DNA of 45,935 nt, taken from assembly GCA_004298505.1 (NCBI GenBank), contig SCRO01000103.1, forward strand, positions 1-45,935, written 5' to 3'. The translations under genes were made by a program, and so were the position numbers. This document shows, in pieces, positions 29,856 to 36,818 of the stretch (position 1 is the first letter of the stretch; the number at the start of each line of letters is the position of its first letter). This stretch comes from Rhodanobacter sp. Its GTDB lineage: Bacteria > Pseudomonadota > Gammaproteobacteria > Xanthomonadales > Rhodanobacteraceae. The notes beneath the pieces are model-generated. The model was not told the origin of the DNA. It made no database searches and saw only the letters and a program-made list of their open reading frames with translations.

Positions 29856-29916
29856 TCAGGTCCGCCATCAGTTCGTCAACGCTGGCGAACATCGCCACGG
29901 CGCTGGGCCGGCGGGT
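29842..29916 (-). pseudogene. C-terminal remnant of the antitoxin of the yafQ pair
   Basis: The open frame after a TGA at 29919-29917 reads RRPSAVAMFASVDELMADLN, then ADD and a stop. The end FASVDELMADLNADD is like the C-terminus of RelB/DinJ-type or other antitoxins that precede yafQ. Only about 115 bp lie between the neighbouring gene's stop (30009) and the ATG within this remnant, and no N-terminal DNA-binding part is found. The antitoxin is therefore truncated to its tail. Confidence 0.6.
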
Positions 29917-30008
29917 TCACGTGGCGCTGGAAGCTGCCTGAGCCTGGCAACCTGGCAGCCTGTCGGGCTTCGGTCGGCCGGTCTGCGAATCCGGCCTATA
30001 AAGCAACG

Positions 30009-30452
30009 CTATGCCGCTTTTGCGTTCCAGCGCGCCGATAACGCCTCGCAAGCCAGGGCGACAACATGGGGGATCGGCCGGCTGCCAGTGCGGTAATGAG
30101 CCATCATGCGACGGCTCAAGCCCAGCGCATCAGCGGCACTATTGAGGGACAGACCGTGCAGGGTCATCCACGCGGCGAAGCGCTCATGGCCCCATTCGCC
30201 CGCCTGCTCCCGCGCCAATTCGTAGAGTTGATCCGCACCCATGTCCACTCCGCCCGGCCACAGCACGGCATGGCCCCAGGCATCAGCCTTGGCCTTGCGG
30301 AAATGCGCCGGGTCGCGCAGCGATGCATAAAGCTTGAAGCGTTTGATCAGACGCGAAACGTCTACCGGCAGGGTTTCACCGGTGCTCCAGGTGATCATGA
30401 GCGTCATCGACGGCTGCGTCTTGACGGTACGGATCAGAGGTGGTTTGTTCAT
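30009..30452 (-). CDS. DUF2442 protein fused to a C-terminal helix-turn-helix domain
   Basis: 147 aa from the ATG at 30452, sharing ATGA with the upstream DUF4160 gene. The N-terminal ~75 residues match the DUF2442 pattern (SMTLMITWSTGETLPVDVSR, LRDPAHFRKAKADAWGHAVL, WPGGVDMGADQLYELAREQA). The C-terminal ~55 residues form an XRE-like helix-turn-helix (FAAWMTLHGLSLNSAADALG, LSRRMMAHYRTGSRPIPHVV). It is probably the DNA-binding, autoregulating partner of the DUF4160 protein, i.e. antitoxin-like. That role is inferred from the operon form; DUF2442/DUF4160 pairs are frequent neighbours, but I know no settled function. Confidence 0.8.
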   Translation of the reverse strand: MNKPPLIRTVKTQPSMTLMITWSTGETLPVDVSRLIKRFKLYASLRDPAHFRKAKADAWGHAVLWPGGVDMGADQLYELAREQAGEWGHERFAAWMTLHGLSLNSAADALGLSRRMMAHYRTGSRPIPHVVALACEALSARWNAKAA

Positions 30453-30679
30453 CGCACGATCTCCTTCCACTTTGCCAGCAGCATTACCTTGTTTGCCGCG
30501 ATCCACGCCATGGCCGATGCGAGCCTCGCTACCGGCCGTATGGTGCCCGACACACTCAGCGATTCGATCTCGACCGTGCAGCGACTGCCATCACGGAACT
30601 CAACATGCACATGCGGCGGGCGGTGATCGCGCGGGTAAATCGCGATATGACACCCGGCAAACTGCTTGAGTCTCGGCAT
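30449..30679 (-). CDS. DUF4160 domain protein
   Basis: 76 aa, close to full length for this small family. It has the typical FAGCHIAIYPRDHRPPHVHV motif and ends LLAKWKEIVR. It is the first gene of a two-gene unit with the DUF2442-HTH gene (4-nt overlap). A promoter-like TTGACA with 17-nt spacing to CAAGAT lies just upstream. The biochemical function of DUF4160 is not known to me; the pairing and position in a TA-rich patch suggest a toxin-antitoxin-like unit. Confidence 0.8.
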   Translation of the reverse strand: MPRLKQFAGCHIAIYPRDHRPPHVHVEFRDGSRCTVEIESLSVSGTIRPVARLASAMAWIAANKVMLLAKWKEIVR

Positions 30680-30684
30680 GGTTT

Positions 30685-30713
30685 ATCTTGGTGTAATGAG
30701 TTCACCATGTCAA
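30685..30713 (-). promoter_or_regulatory. Promoter with imperfect operator dyad upstream of the DUF4160-DUF2442 unit
   Basis: On the minus strand, TTGACA (30713-30708) and CAAGAT (30690-30685) are 17 nt apart, 5 nt before the DUF4160 ATG. The spacer carries GGTGAACTCATTACACC, an imperfect dyad with GGTG/CACC ends, suited to autoregulation by the HTH domain of the second gene. Confidence 0.5.
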
Positions 30714-30737
30714 TGCAATGATCCAGCCCACAAACAA

Positions 30738-30856
30738 GTAGCAGAGCCGCCGGCGATGCTCTTGTTTGGGATTCGGGATGACCAGCCGTTCGGCTGTTGA
30801 GAGCCGGGAGTCGCAAGAGCAGGAGCAGGAGCATCGCCCGCGAGCGGGCTCCTACC
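30738..30856. repeat. REP-like hairpin, right copy
   Basis: GTAGCAGAGCCGCCGGCGATGCTCTTGT...GGGATTCGGGATG on one side pairs with GCAAGAGCAGG...GCATCGCCC and GCGAGCGGGCTCCTAC on the other. An inner small palindrome, AGCCGTTCGGCT, sits in the loop. It is related to the copy at 29319-29396 and together they bracket the yafQ/DUF4160 patch. Confidence 0.7.
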
Positions 30857-30916
30857 GGTCCGCGCGGCCCATAGGGTTGGGGTGACGACCAACCGCGACA
30901 CGGAGGGTGCGTTTAG

Positions 30917-30932
30917 TCCACAATCTTGTGGA
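30917..30932. promoter_or_regulatory. Perfect dyad in the manC leader
   Basis: TCCACAA-TC-TTGTGGA is a perfect 7-bp inverted repeat with a 2-bp spacer, ending 28 nt before the manC ATG. It could be an operator or a short leader hairpin. No known regulator consensus is recognised. Confidence 0.45.
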
Positions 30933-30960
30933 TTCTCTCCATGGCAACCGACGGAACGAC

Positions 30961-32373
30961 ATGTTGATCCCCCTTATCCTCAGTGGCGGCAGTGGTACGC
31001 GGCTATGGCCGGTGTCGCGCAAGAACCTGCCCAAGCAATTCCTGACGCTGACCGGCCACGGCACGCTGTTCCAGCAGACCATCGCACGCACTCGCCGGCT
31101 GCCGGACGTCGCCGCGCCGATCGTGGTGGCCAGCGAGGACCACCGCTTCCTCGCCGCCGACCAGTTGCTGGAGGCCGGCGTCGAGGGCGCCACCATCGTG
31201 CTCGAACCGCTGGCGCGCAATACCGCGCCGGCGATCGCACTGGGCGCGCTGCAGGCGCTTGCGCGCGATCCCGATGCGCTATTGCTGGTGTTGCCGGCCG
31301 ATCATCTGATCGATAACCAGGCCGCCTTCGTCGATGCGGTGAAACAGGCGCTGCCGCTGGCCAAGCAGGGCTGGCTGGTCACGTTCGGCGTTCGTCCGGA
31401 CCGGGCGGACACCGGCTTCGGCTATATCCGCCGCGCCGAGGCCATCGACGATCACGGTTTCCGCGTCGGCCAGTTCGTCGAGAAGCCCGACCAGGCCACC
31501 GCCGAGACCTATCTTGCCGATGGCGGTTACGACTGGAACTCCGGCATGTTCCTGTTCAAGGCCTCGCGCTTCCTGGAAGAACTCGCCACCCACGCACCCG
31601 CGATGCTGACCGCGGTGCGCGAGGCGCACGCGAAGGCGCACGCCGATCTGGATTTCGTGCGCGTCGATCGCGACGCCTTCGCGCAGGTTCCCGACAACTC
31701 GATCGACTACGCGGTGATGGAGAAGACGCAGCGCGCCGCGGTGATCCCGGTCAGCTGCGCGTGGAGCGACATCGGCTCGTGGTCGGCCTTGTGGCTCAGC
31801 GGCAACAAGGACGCCGACAGCAACCTGCGCGAAGGCGACACCATGGCGGTGGACACGCGCAACTCGCTGCTGCGCTCGCACCCGCGCCACCTGCTGGCCA
31901 CCGTGGGCGTCGACGACCTGATCGTGGTGAGCACGCCGGATGCCACCCTGGTGGCACGCCGCGACGCCGCGCAGGACGTCAAGAAGATCGTCGAACAGCT
32001 CAAGGCCGCCGGCCGCAGCGAACACTCGCTGCACCGCATGGTGTACCGGCCGTGGGGCAATTACGACTCGCTGGAGGCGGGTGAGCGCTTCCAGGTCAAG
32101 CGCATCCAGGTCAAGCCCGGCGCCAGCCTGAGCCTGCAGAAGCACCACCATCGCGCCGAGCACTGGATCGTGGTCTCCGGCACCGCCGAGGTCACCTGCG
32201 ACGACAAGGTGTTCCTGCTCAGCGAAAACCAGAGCACCTACATCTCGCTGGGCAGCAAGCATCGTCTGCGCAACCCCGGCAAGGTGGTGCTGGAACTGAT
32301 CGAGGTGCAGTCCGGCAGCTATCTGGGTGAAGACGACATCGTGCGTTTCGACGATGTCTACGGAAGAGCCTGA
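30961..32373 (+). CDS. manC: Mannose-1-phosphate guanylyltransferase / mannose-6-phosphate isomerase (bifunctional)
   Basis: 470 aa from the ATG at 30961 (MLIPLILSGGSGTRLWPVSR), with GGAA upstream; an in-frame ATG at 30907 is less likely. The N-terminal GMP domain has the pyrophosphorylase loop GGSGTRLWPVSRKNLPKQFL, LVLPADHLI, FVEKPDQAT and WNSGMFLFKAS. The C-terminal cupin (type II PMI) has YRPWGNYDSLEAGERFQVKR, SLQKHHHRAEHWIVVSGTAE and STYISLGSKHRLRNPGK. It supplies GDP-mannose, also called XanB in Xanthomonas. It feeds Gmd/Rmd in the same window. The usual neighbour phosphomannomutase (xanA) is absent; hipA/brnT debris follows instead. Confidence 0.95.
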   Translation: MLIPLILSGGSGTRLWPVSRKNLPKQFLTLTGHGTLFQQTIARTRRLPDVAAPIVVASEDHRFLAADQLLEAGVEGATIVLEPLARNTAPAIALGALQALARDPDALLLVLPADHLIDNQAAFVDAVKQALPLAKQGWLVTFGVRPDRADTGFGYIRRAEAIDDHGFRVGQFVEKPDQATAETYLADGGYDWNSGMFLFKASRFLEELATHAPAMLTAVREAHAKAHADLDFVRVDRDAFAQVPDNSIDYAVMEKTQRAAVIPVSCAWSDIGSWSALWLSGNKDADSNLREGDTMAVDTRNSLLRSHPRHLLATVGVDDLIVVSTPDATLVARRDAAQDVKKIVEQLKAAGRSEHSLHRMVYRPWGNYDSLEAGERFQVKRIQVKPGASLSLQKHHHRAEHWIVVSGTAEVTCDDKVFLLSENQSTYISLGSKHRLRNPGKVVLELIEVQSGSYLGEDDIVRFDDVYGRA

Positions 32374-32866
32374 GGCGTCGACGAACGTGCATCATCTGCA
32401 GGAGCGCTCCCTGTCGACAAGGGACTTCCTTCGGTTGTGCGCGGGGGTGGCCAACCACATGGGTGCCGACCTCGAACAGATGTACCGGCGCGTCCTGTTT
32501 ACCATCCTGATGGGCAATCGCGACGACCACCTGCGTAACCACGGGTTCCTGCGCGAGGGTAACGGGTGGCGCTTGTCACCTGCCTTCGACATCAACCCGA
32601 ACCCAGAGAAGGACGTCCACGCACTGGCGCAGCCCGATCGGCATCACCACCTGACAGCGTTTGGGCACAGCGCGAACGTCGTCGATGGCACCGGACCTGA
32701 TAATCATGAGGAGGCGATACTTATGCACCATGAAAATCCATCATCAAATGAACGTTTTCCATGGTGGATCGGCAAGCTCACGGAACGTATAAGCTCACGA
32801 GACGTATTAAAAAAGCGGTTTCGATTTCATCCGAATTATTTCAGCGCGCAAGGCCAGTCCCGGTGA
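32374..32866 (+). pseudogene. HipA-family kinase toxin, C-terminal fragment
   Basis: The plus frame just after manC gives LSTRDFLRLCAGVANHMGAD, then RVLFTILMGNRDDHLRNHGF and WRLSPAFDINPNPEKDVHAL. These are the catalytic loop (N-x-D-D-H-L-x-N-H-G) and metal-binding AFDINP of HipA-type Ser/Thr kinases. The N-terminal half of the protein is missing, and family similarity ends after VHALA, so the remaining ~70 codons are probably out of frame. No hipB is present. It looks like a relic of a HipBA module that was cut at the manC boundary. Confidence 0.75.
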
Positions 32867-32903
32867 AGCGCGCCCGTATCGAGATTTGAAGCATGAACAA
32901 TGA
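32811..32903 (+). pseudogene. BrnT toxin, C-terminal fragment
   Basis: After a TAA at 32808-32810 one plus frame reads KSGFDFIRIISARKASPGEA, then RPYRDLKHEQ and TGA at 32901-32903. FIRIISARKA followed by E-x-R-x-Y is the conserved C-terminus of the BrnT ribonuclease toxin. The stop overlaps the brnA ATG by 11 nt, the usual brnT-brnA arrangement. The N-terminal two thirds, including the catalytic part, are absent. Confidence 0.7.
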
Positions 32904-33168
32904 TATGCCAGAACTTGATTTTAGCGGCGCCAAACGCGCAGCGGATGTACCGCAACTTGCTCGGATCCAAAAGGAAAACAAGGGCAAGGAACACATCACC
33001 ATCCGGCTCGATGCCGACGTGTTGGCGTGGTTTCGTAGCCAAGTGGCTGGTGGCGGCAATTATCAGACCTTGATCAATGAGGCGTTGCGCGCGTACATGC
33101 ACGAGCGCGATGGCTCACTTGAGCGCACCTTGCGTCGCGTCATTCGCGAAGAACTTCACGTCATCTGA
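32893..33168 (+). CDS. brnA: BrnA-family antitoxin (orphan)
   Basis: 91 aa. The N-terminus (PELDFSGAKRAADVPQLARI) is the toxin-binding part. KEHITIRLDADVLAWFRSQ then GGNYQTLINEALRAYM is the ribbon-helix-helix DNA-binding domain of BrnA. A C-terminal helix follows (LERTLRRVIREEL). BrnA neutralises BrnT and represses its own operon. Here the gene seems complete, but its toxin partner is reduced to the last ~30 codons, so it would act only as a free DNA-binding protein or as protection against a BrnT encoded elsewhere. Confidence 0.82.
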   Translation: MNNDMPELDFSGAKRAADVPQLARIQKENKGKEHITIRLDADVLAWFRSQVAGGGNYQTLINEALRAYMHERDGSLERTLRRVIREELHVI

Positions 33169-33178
33169 TTTCACAGGC

Positions 33179-33367
33179 TCAGGTCGATCGCCGCGCCCCA
33201 GGAGCGTGCCACGGTTGCAACTGGTGCACCATCAGCGCATCGGTGAGCAGATCCAGATAGCGCCGCGTGGTCGATTCGCGGACGCCGAGCGCTCGCGCCG
33301 GCTCTGCCGCGCTCCAGATCCGGCCCTGATCAAGGGCGGGCACGGCCCGCCGGCTCTTCTGCATCAA
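33179..33367 (-). pseudogene. DUF4143-type AAA ATPase fragment, copy 1
   Basis: The minus frame gives [20 protein letters not shown], then [20 protein letters not shown] and PWHAPG. This matches the winged-helix segment of DUF4143 AAA ATPases ([33 protein letters not shown]). Only ~55 residues survive; the ATPase part is missing. A second, more decayed copy in the same orientation lies at 37873-37990. Confidence 0.65.
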
Positions 33368-33385
33368 GGCAAGAGGTGATCAAGA
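33249..33385. repeat. Direct repeat, left copy (DUF4143 debris)
   Basis: Starting at about 33250, GATCCAGATAGCGCCGCGTG and the following ~110 bp are repeated with an estimated 80-90% identity at 37874-37997. The first 28 bp are identical. The two copies have the same orientation and bracket the SNF2/SWIM genes. Confidence 0.75.
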
Positions 33386-33403
33386 GCCAGCGTCGGGAGA
33401 GGA

Positions 33404-33470
33404 GAGGGTTCGGGCGAAGCCTGCGGGCGCAGGATTCAAGATTGCGCCTGTACGCTCCGCCCGAACCCTC
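33404..33470. repeat. Inverted repeat with 13-bp perfect arms
   Basis: GAGGGTTCGGGCG (33404-33416) and CGCCCGAACCCTC (33458-33470) are perfect inverted arms. An inner partial palindrome (CCTGCGGGCGCAGG) lies between them. It looks like a REP-type element or a strong terminator near the 3' end of the minus-strand 113-aa gene. Apart from this and the ATPase fragment, 33169-33508 holds nothing. Confidence 0.7.
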
Positions 33471-33508
33471 ATCCGGCGCTTCGCGCCACCTTGGCGCCAA
33501 GCTGCCAT

Positions 33509-33850
33509 TCAAGTCCGGGCCTTGTCGCGGCCACCCGCCGTGTGCATGGCGGATCCAGCGCGCTCTGCTTGGCTTGCATGCTTCCGTGCGCACCTCTCGG
33601 CTTCCTTTTCCTCAATGGAGCGACCATCCAGTGGCTGCTTGCGGTCGAAGCGTTTTTGAAAACATTCCTCGATGAATTGAGCAAGCGGCAGCTTCCAGGG
33701 CTCTTGCCGGTGGTTCGCGATGCCACCGAACTTGTTGGGATTCATCCCCAGTTCGCGAGCCATTTGAACCTGAGCATGCGACAGGTGATATCGTTGGCGG
33801 GCGTCAATCCACGGCTTGAGCTTGGCGGGAACAAACCCGGCTTTTGGCAT
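33509..33850 (-). CDS. Conserved hypothetical protein (DNA-binding-like)
   Basis: 113 aa from the ATG at 33850 (MPKAGFVPAKLKPWIDARQR); an ATG three codons earlier is possible, while the longer upstream frame is not protein-like. The core is a conserved small-protein pattern I have seen in many proteobacteria: YHLSHAQVQMARELGMNPNK, then FGGIANHRQEPWKLPLAQFI and EECFQKRFDRK. The HAQVQMARELGMNPNKFG segment resembles a helix-turn-helix. No function is assigned. It faces away from the SNF2 helicase gene across a 280-bp gap and may share its control region. The C-terminal ~30 residues are variable. Confidence 0.72.
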   Translation of the reverse strand: MPKAGFVPAKLKPWIDARQRYHLSHAQVQMARELGMNPNKFGGIANHRQEPWKLPLAQFIEECFQKRFDRKQPLDGRSIEEKEAERCARKHASQAERAGSAMHTAGGRDKART

Positions 33851-34130
33851 GACCGACATCTCCTTCAAGACACTACTTTCCAACCCGAATGTTTGAATTC
33901 GCTGCTGCTCAACCGCCGACCCTCGACCTGCGATCGATGAGGCATGACCGGCTCGAAGCTGATTACGCGCCGCGTACCTGCCACGTCGCATTCGGCGTGG
34001 CAGATGCCGAAATGTTACCGCCGCGGTCGGGTGGCGTCCGCTGGCCTCGGTTAGTCGGGCATTGCCTGACGCCCTCGTGCTTGTACAAGATACTCGATCC
34101 GCCAGCGGACGGCCTCGTCGCCAGACATAT

Positions 34131-36809
34131 ATGCCTGACATCCAACTGACTCCTGCGGGCAACCTGCGCTGGATTGAGACGGAATCTTCTGACCGGGATC
34201 TGTTGGATCCGGGGGTACGCGACGCGTTCCTCCTCGACTGGCGCGAGGGCTTGTTCTTGCTGGCCGCGCGAAGGCCGGAAGCTGCGGCGTGGCCGAGCCT
34301 GCGCTATTGGCAGACCTTTTCCGAAATGTATGTCGCCGCCCTGTGCCATGTCCCGGCGGAGATGCCGGATAGCGTCATCCAGGCGCCGACGGCGGGGCAA
34401 CTCGACGCCTGGATTCTGGGCGCGCCTCCGCTGCAGGGAGGCGAGTATCTGAGCGCCGGGTTGCTGGTCGACATCTGGCATGGCTTGAACGACTGGGTGC
34501 AGCACGCGCTGCGCGCTGATGGCGGGCTCGATCGCTTCATGCAGCAGCGTGCACCCAAGTGGCGCCAGGTCGGGCGCGTCTGGCTGCATCTGGCAGAAAA
34601 CCGGAACGATCCCGAATTGCCTTTCGCCTTCATGGCGACCTACACCAGTGGGCTTGGCAGCGGTGGGCGACTCAAGCACCTGCCGCTGGGTACGGCGCTG
34701 CAGCAATACGCGGGTGCAAAGAACCGCCCGGCCCTGATCCGACTGCTGACTCCGGTACAACAGGCCGCCGCACGCTGTCCATGGATGAAGCGTTTGGTGG
34801 ACAACGGCCAGATTTATCAGCCAACGGCATGGTCGGCGCAGCGCGCCCATGGGTTGTTGACCAGCTTGCCGCAACTGGAGGAATGCGGCCTTTCGGTGCG
34901 TGTGCCGGACTGGTGGAAGGCGCGACCGCGCGCCCGGGTGCGGGTAAACATCGACCGCCGCGACGCCGTGCGCATGGACACGGACGCCATGCTGGACTTC
35001 GATGTCGGCGTGGCGCTCGGCGACAGGTCGCTTTCAGCCGGGGAGATAGAAGACCTGCTGGCCGGCGACGACGGACTGGTCCTGCTCAAGGGTCAATGGG
35101 TCGAAGTGGACCGGGAGAAACTCCAGCAGGCGCTCGAACATTGGCGAGCGGTCGAAAAGCAGGCGCGCAGCGGCCAGATCTCGTTCATCGAAGGCATGCG
35201 CCTGCTCGCGGGCGCGCCGGCAGACTTGAGCCTCGGGCCAGAGATAGAGACCGAACAGGTATGGATGCAGGTGCAGGCGGGAAGCCGGCTGCGCGAGCTT
35301 CTCGCCGGATTGCGCAACCCGGGCCAGCTCAAGACCGTCGACGCCGGCACCGCGCTGCAGGCGACTTTGCGTCCCTATCAACGTGAGGGCGTCGACTGGC
35401 TGCGGTTCCTGTCCGGCCTGGGCCTGGGTGCTTGCCTGGCCGACGACATGGGACTGGGCAAGACCCTGCAAGTGCTGGCCTTGATGCTGTCCATGCGCCA
35501 AGGCGCGGCAGCGACACAAAAGCCCTCGTTGCTGGTGGTGCCAGCCTCCTTGCTGGGCAACTGGCGCAGCGAGGCGCAGCGCTTCGCGCCGACGCTGAAG
35601 CTCCAGTTTCTCCATCCTGCGGAGTGCGACGCAGACAAGTTGGAGCGCATCGCCGGGGCACCCGCCGCTGAACTTCAGGGTGTGGATCTTGCGGTCACGA
35701 CCTACTCGATGCTGCACCGGCAAGCCTGGCTGCGCGACATGGGTTGGCACTTGGTCATCCTGGACGAGGCCCAGGCGATCAAGAACGCCGGGACGCGGCA
35801 AAGCAAGGCGGTCAAACAGCTCTCCGCACACTCACGTATCGCGCTCACCGGCACGCCGGTTGAAAACCGTCTCGGCGACCTGTGGTCGCTGTTCGATTTC
35901 CTCAACCCGGGTTTGCTGGGATCGGCCAGCGTGTTCAAGTCCTTCGTGAAGCAGTTGGAGCAGCGCGAGCAGGTTTCCTATGCGCCGCTGCGACAGCTGG
36001 TCAGCCCGTACATCCTGCGGCGCATGAAGACCGACCGCCGCGTGATCGCCGATCTCCCGGAAAAGACCGAAACCCGATGTTTCTGCGCGCTGTCCAGAAC
36101 CCAGGCGCGTCTTTACCAGCAAACCGTCGAGTCCATGCGTGTGGCGCTCGCTTCGGCCGACGGCATCGCGCGGCGCGGGCTGGTGCTGCAGACCCTGATG
36201 CGGCTCAAACAAATCTGCAACCATCCGAGCCAACGCAGCGGCGACGGCGGCTATGCGGCGGTCGACAGTGGCAAGTTTCTGCGCCTCGCCGAACTGTGCG
36301 AAGAACTGGCCGAGCGCCAGGAGCGCGTCCTGGTGTTCACCCAGTTCCGCGAGATCATCGACCCGCTGGTAGGTCATCTCGCTGGCGTCTTCCAACGCCC
36401 GGGACTGTGCCTGCATGGCGGCACGGCGGTCGGCGCCCGCAAGGCCATCGTCGAGCATTTCCAGGCCGACGGCGGCCCGCCGTTCCTGGTGCTTTCTCTC
36501 AAGGCCGGGGGTACCGGCCTGAACCTGACCGCAGCCAGCCAGGTGATCCACTTCGATCGCTGGTGGAATCCGGCCGTGGAGAATCAGGCGACCGATCGCG
36601 CGTTCCGCATCGGCCAGAAACGGCCCGTGCTGGTGCACAAGTTCGTCACCGCAGGCACCATCGAGGAGCGCATCGACGCACTGATTGCGGACAAGCGCAA
36701 GCTGGCCGACGATATTCTCGGCGCAGATGGTGAAGTGAATCTGACCGAGCTTGCTGACGAGCAGTTGCTGGAGCTGGTGCGACTGGATGTAAAGCGAGCA
36801 CTCATGTAA
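34131..36809 (+). CDS. SNF2-family DEAD/DEAH-box helicase-like ATPase
   Basis: 892 aa from the ATG at 34131 (MPDIQLTPAGNLRWIE). The first ~400 residues are a bacterial SNF2-associated N-terminal region. The ATPase motifs are Walker A LADDMGLGKTLQVLALMLS (about 433-451), VVPASLLGNW, Walker B/DEAQ LVILDEAQAIKNA (about 541-553), LTGTPVENRLGDLWSLFDFL, and the helicase C domain with LSLKAGGTGLNLTAASQVI and QATDRAFRIGQKRPV. It is a double-strand DNA translocase/remodelling-type ATPase; its biological role is unknown. AAGGAA 5 nt before the next gene's ATG shows tight coupling with the SWIM protein, a pairing seen in many bacteria. Confidence 0.9.
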   Translation: MPDIQLTPAGNLRWIETESSDRDLLDPGVRDAFLLDWREGLFLLAARRPEAAAWPSLRYWQTFSEMYVAALCHVPAEMPDSVIQAPTAGQLDAWILGAPPLQGGEYLSAGLLVDIWHGLNDWVQHALRADGGLDRFMQQRAPKWRQVGRVWLHLAENRNDPELPFAFMATYTSGLGSGGRLKHLPLGTALQQYAGAKNRPALIRLLTPVQQAAARCPWMKRLVDNGQIYQPTAWSAQRAHGLLTSLPQLEECGLSVRVPDWWKARPRARVRVNIDRRDAVRMDTDAMLDFDVGVALGDRSLSAGEIEDLLAGDDGLVLLKGQWVEVDREKLQQALEHWRAVEKQARSGQISFIEGMRLLAGAPADLSLGPEIETEQVWMQVQAGSRLRELLAGLRNPGQLKTVDAGTALQATLRPYQREGVDWLRFLSGLGLGACLADDMGLGKTLQVLALMLSMRQGAAATQKPSLLVVPASLLGNWRSEAQRFAPTLKLQFLHPAECDADKLERIAGAPAAELQGVDLAVTTYSMLHRQAWLRDMGWHLVILDEAQAIKNAGTRQSKAVKQLSAHSRIALTGTPVENRLGDLWSLFDFLNPGLLGSASVFKSFVKQLEQREQVSYAPLRQLVSPYILRRMKTDRRVIADLPEKTETRCFCALSRTQARLYQQTVESMRVALASADGIARRGLVLQTLMRLKQICNHPSQRSGDGGYAAVDSGKFLRLAELCEELAERQERVLVFTQFREIIDPLVGHLAGVFQRPGLCLHGGTAVGARKAIVEHFQADGGPPFLVLSLKAGGTGLNLTAASQVIHFDRWWNPAVENQATDRAFRIGQKRPVLVHKFVTAGTIEERIDALIADKRKLADDILGADGEVNLTELADEQLLELVRLDVKRALM

Positions 36810-36818
36810 GGAACATCG

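Noticed and set aside
33851..34162. Longer N-terminus (to 34162) for the 113-aa conserved gene
   Set aside because: The extra ~100 codons are Arg-rich and not protein-like, would run into the divergent SNF2 gene start, and the conserved pattern begins at MPKAGFVPAK.
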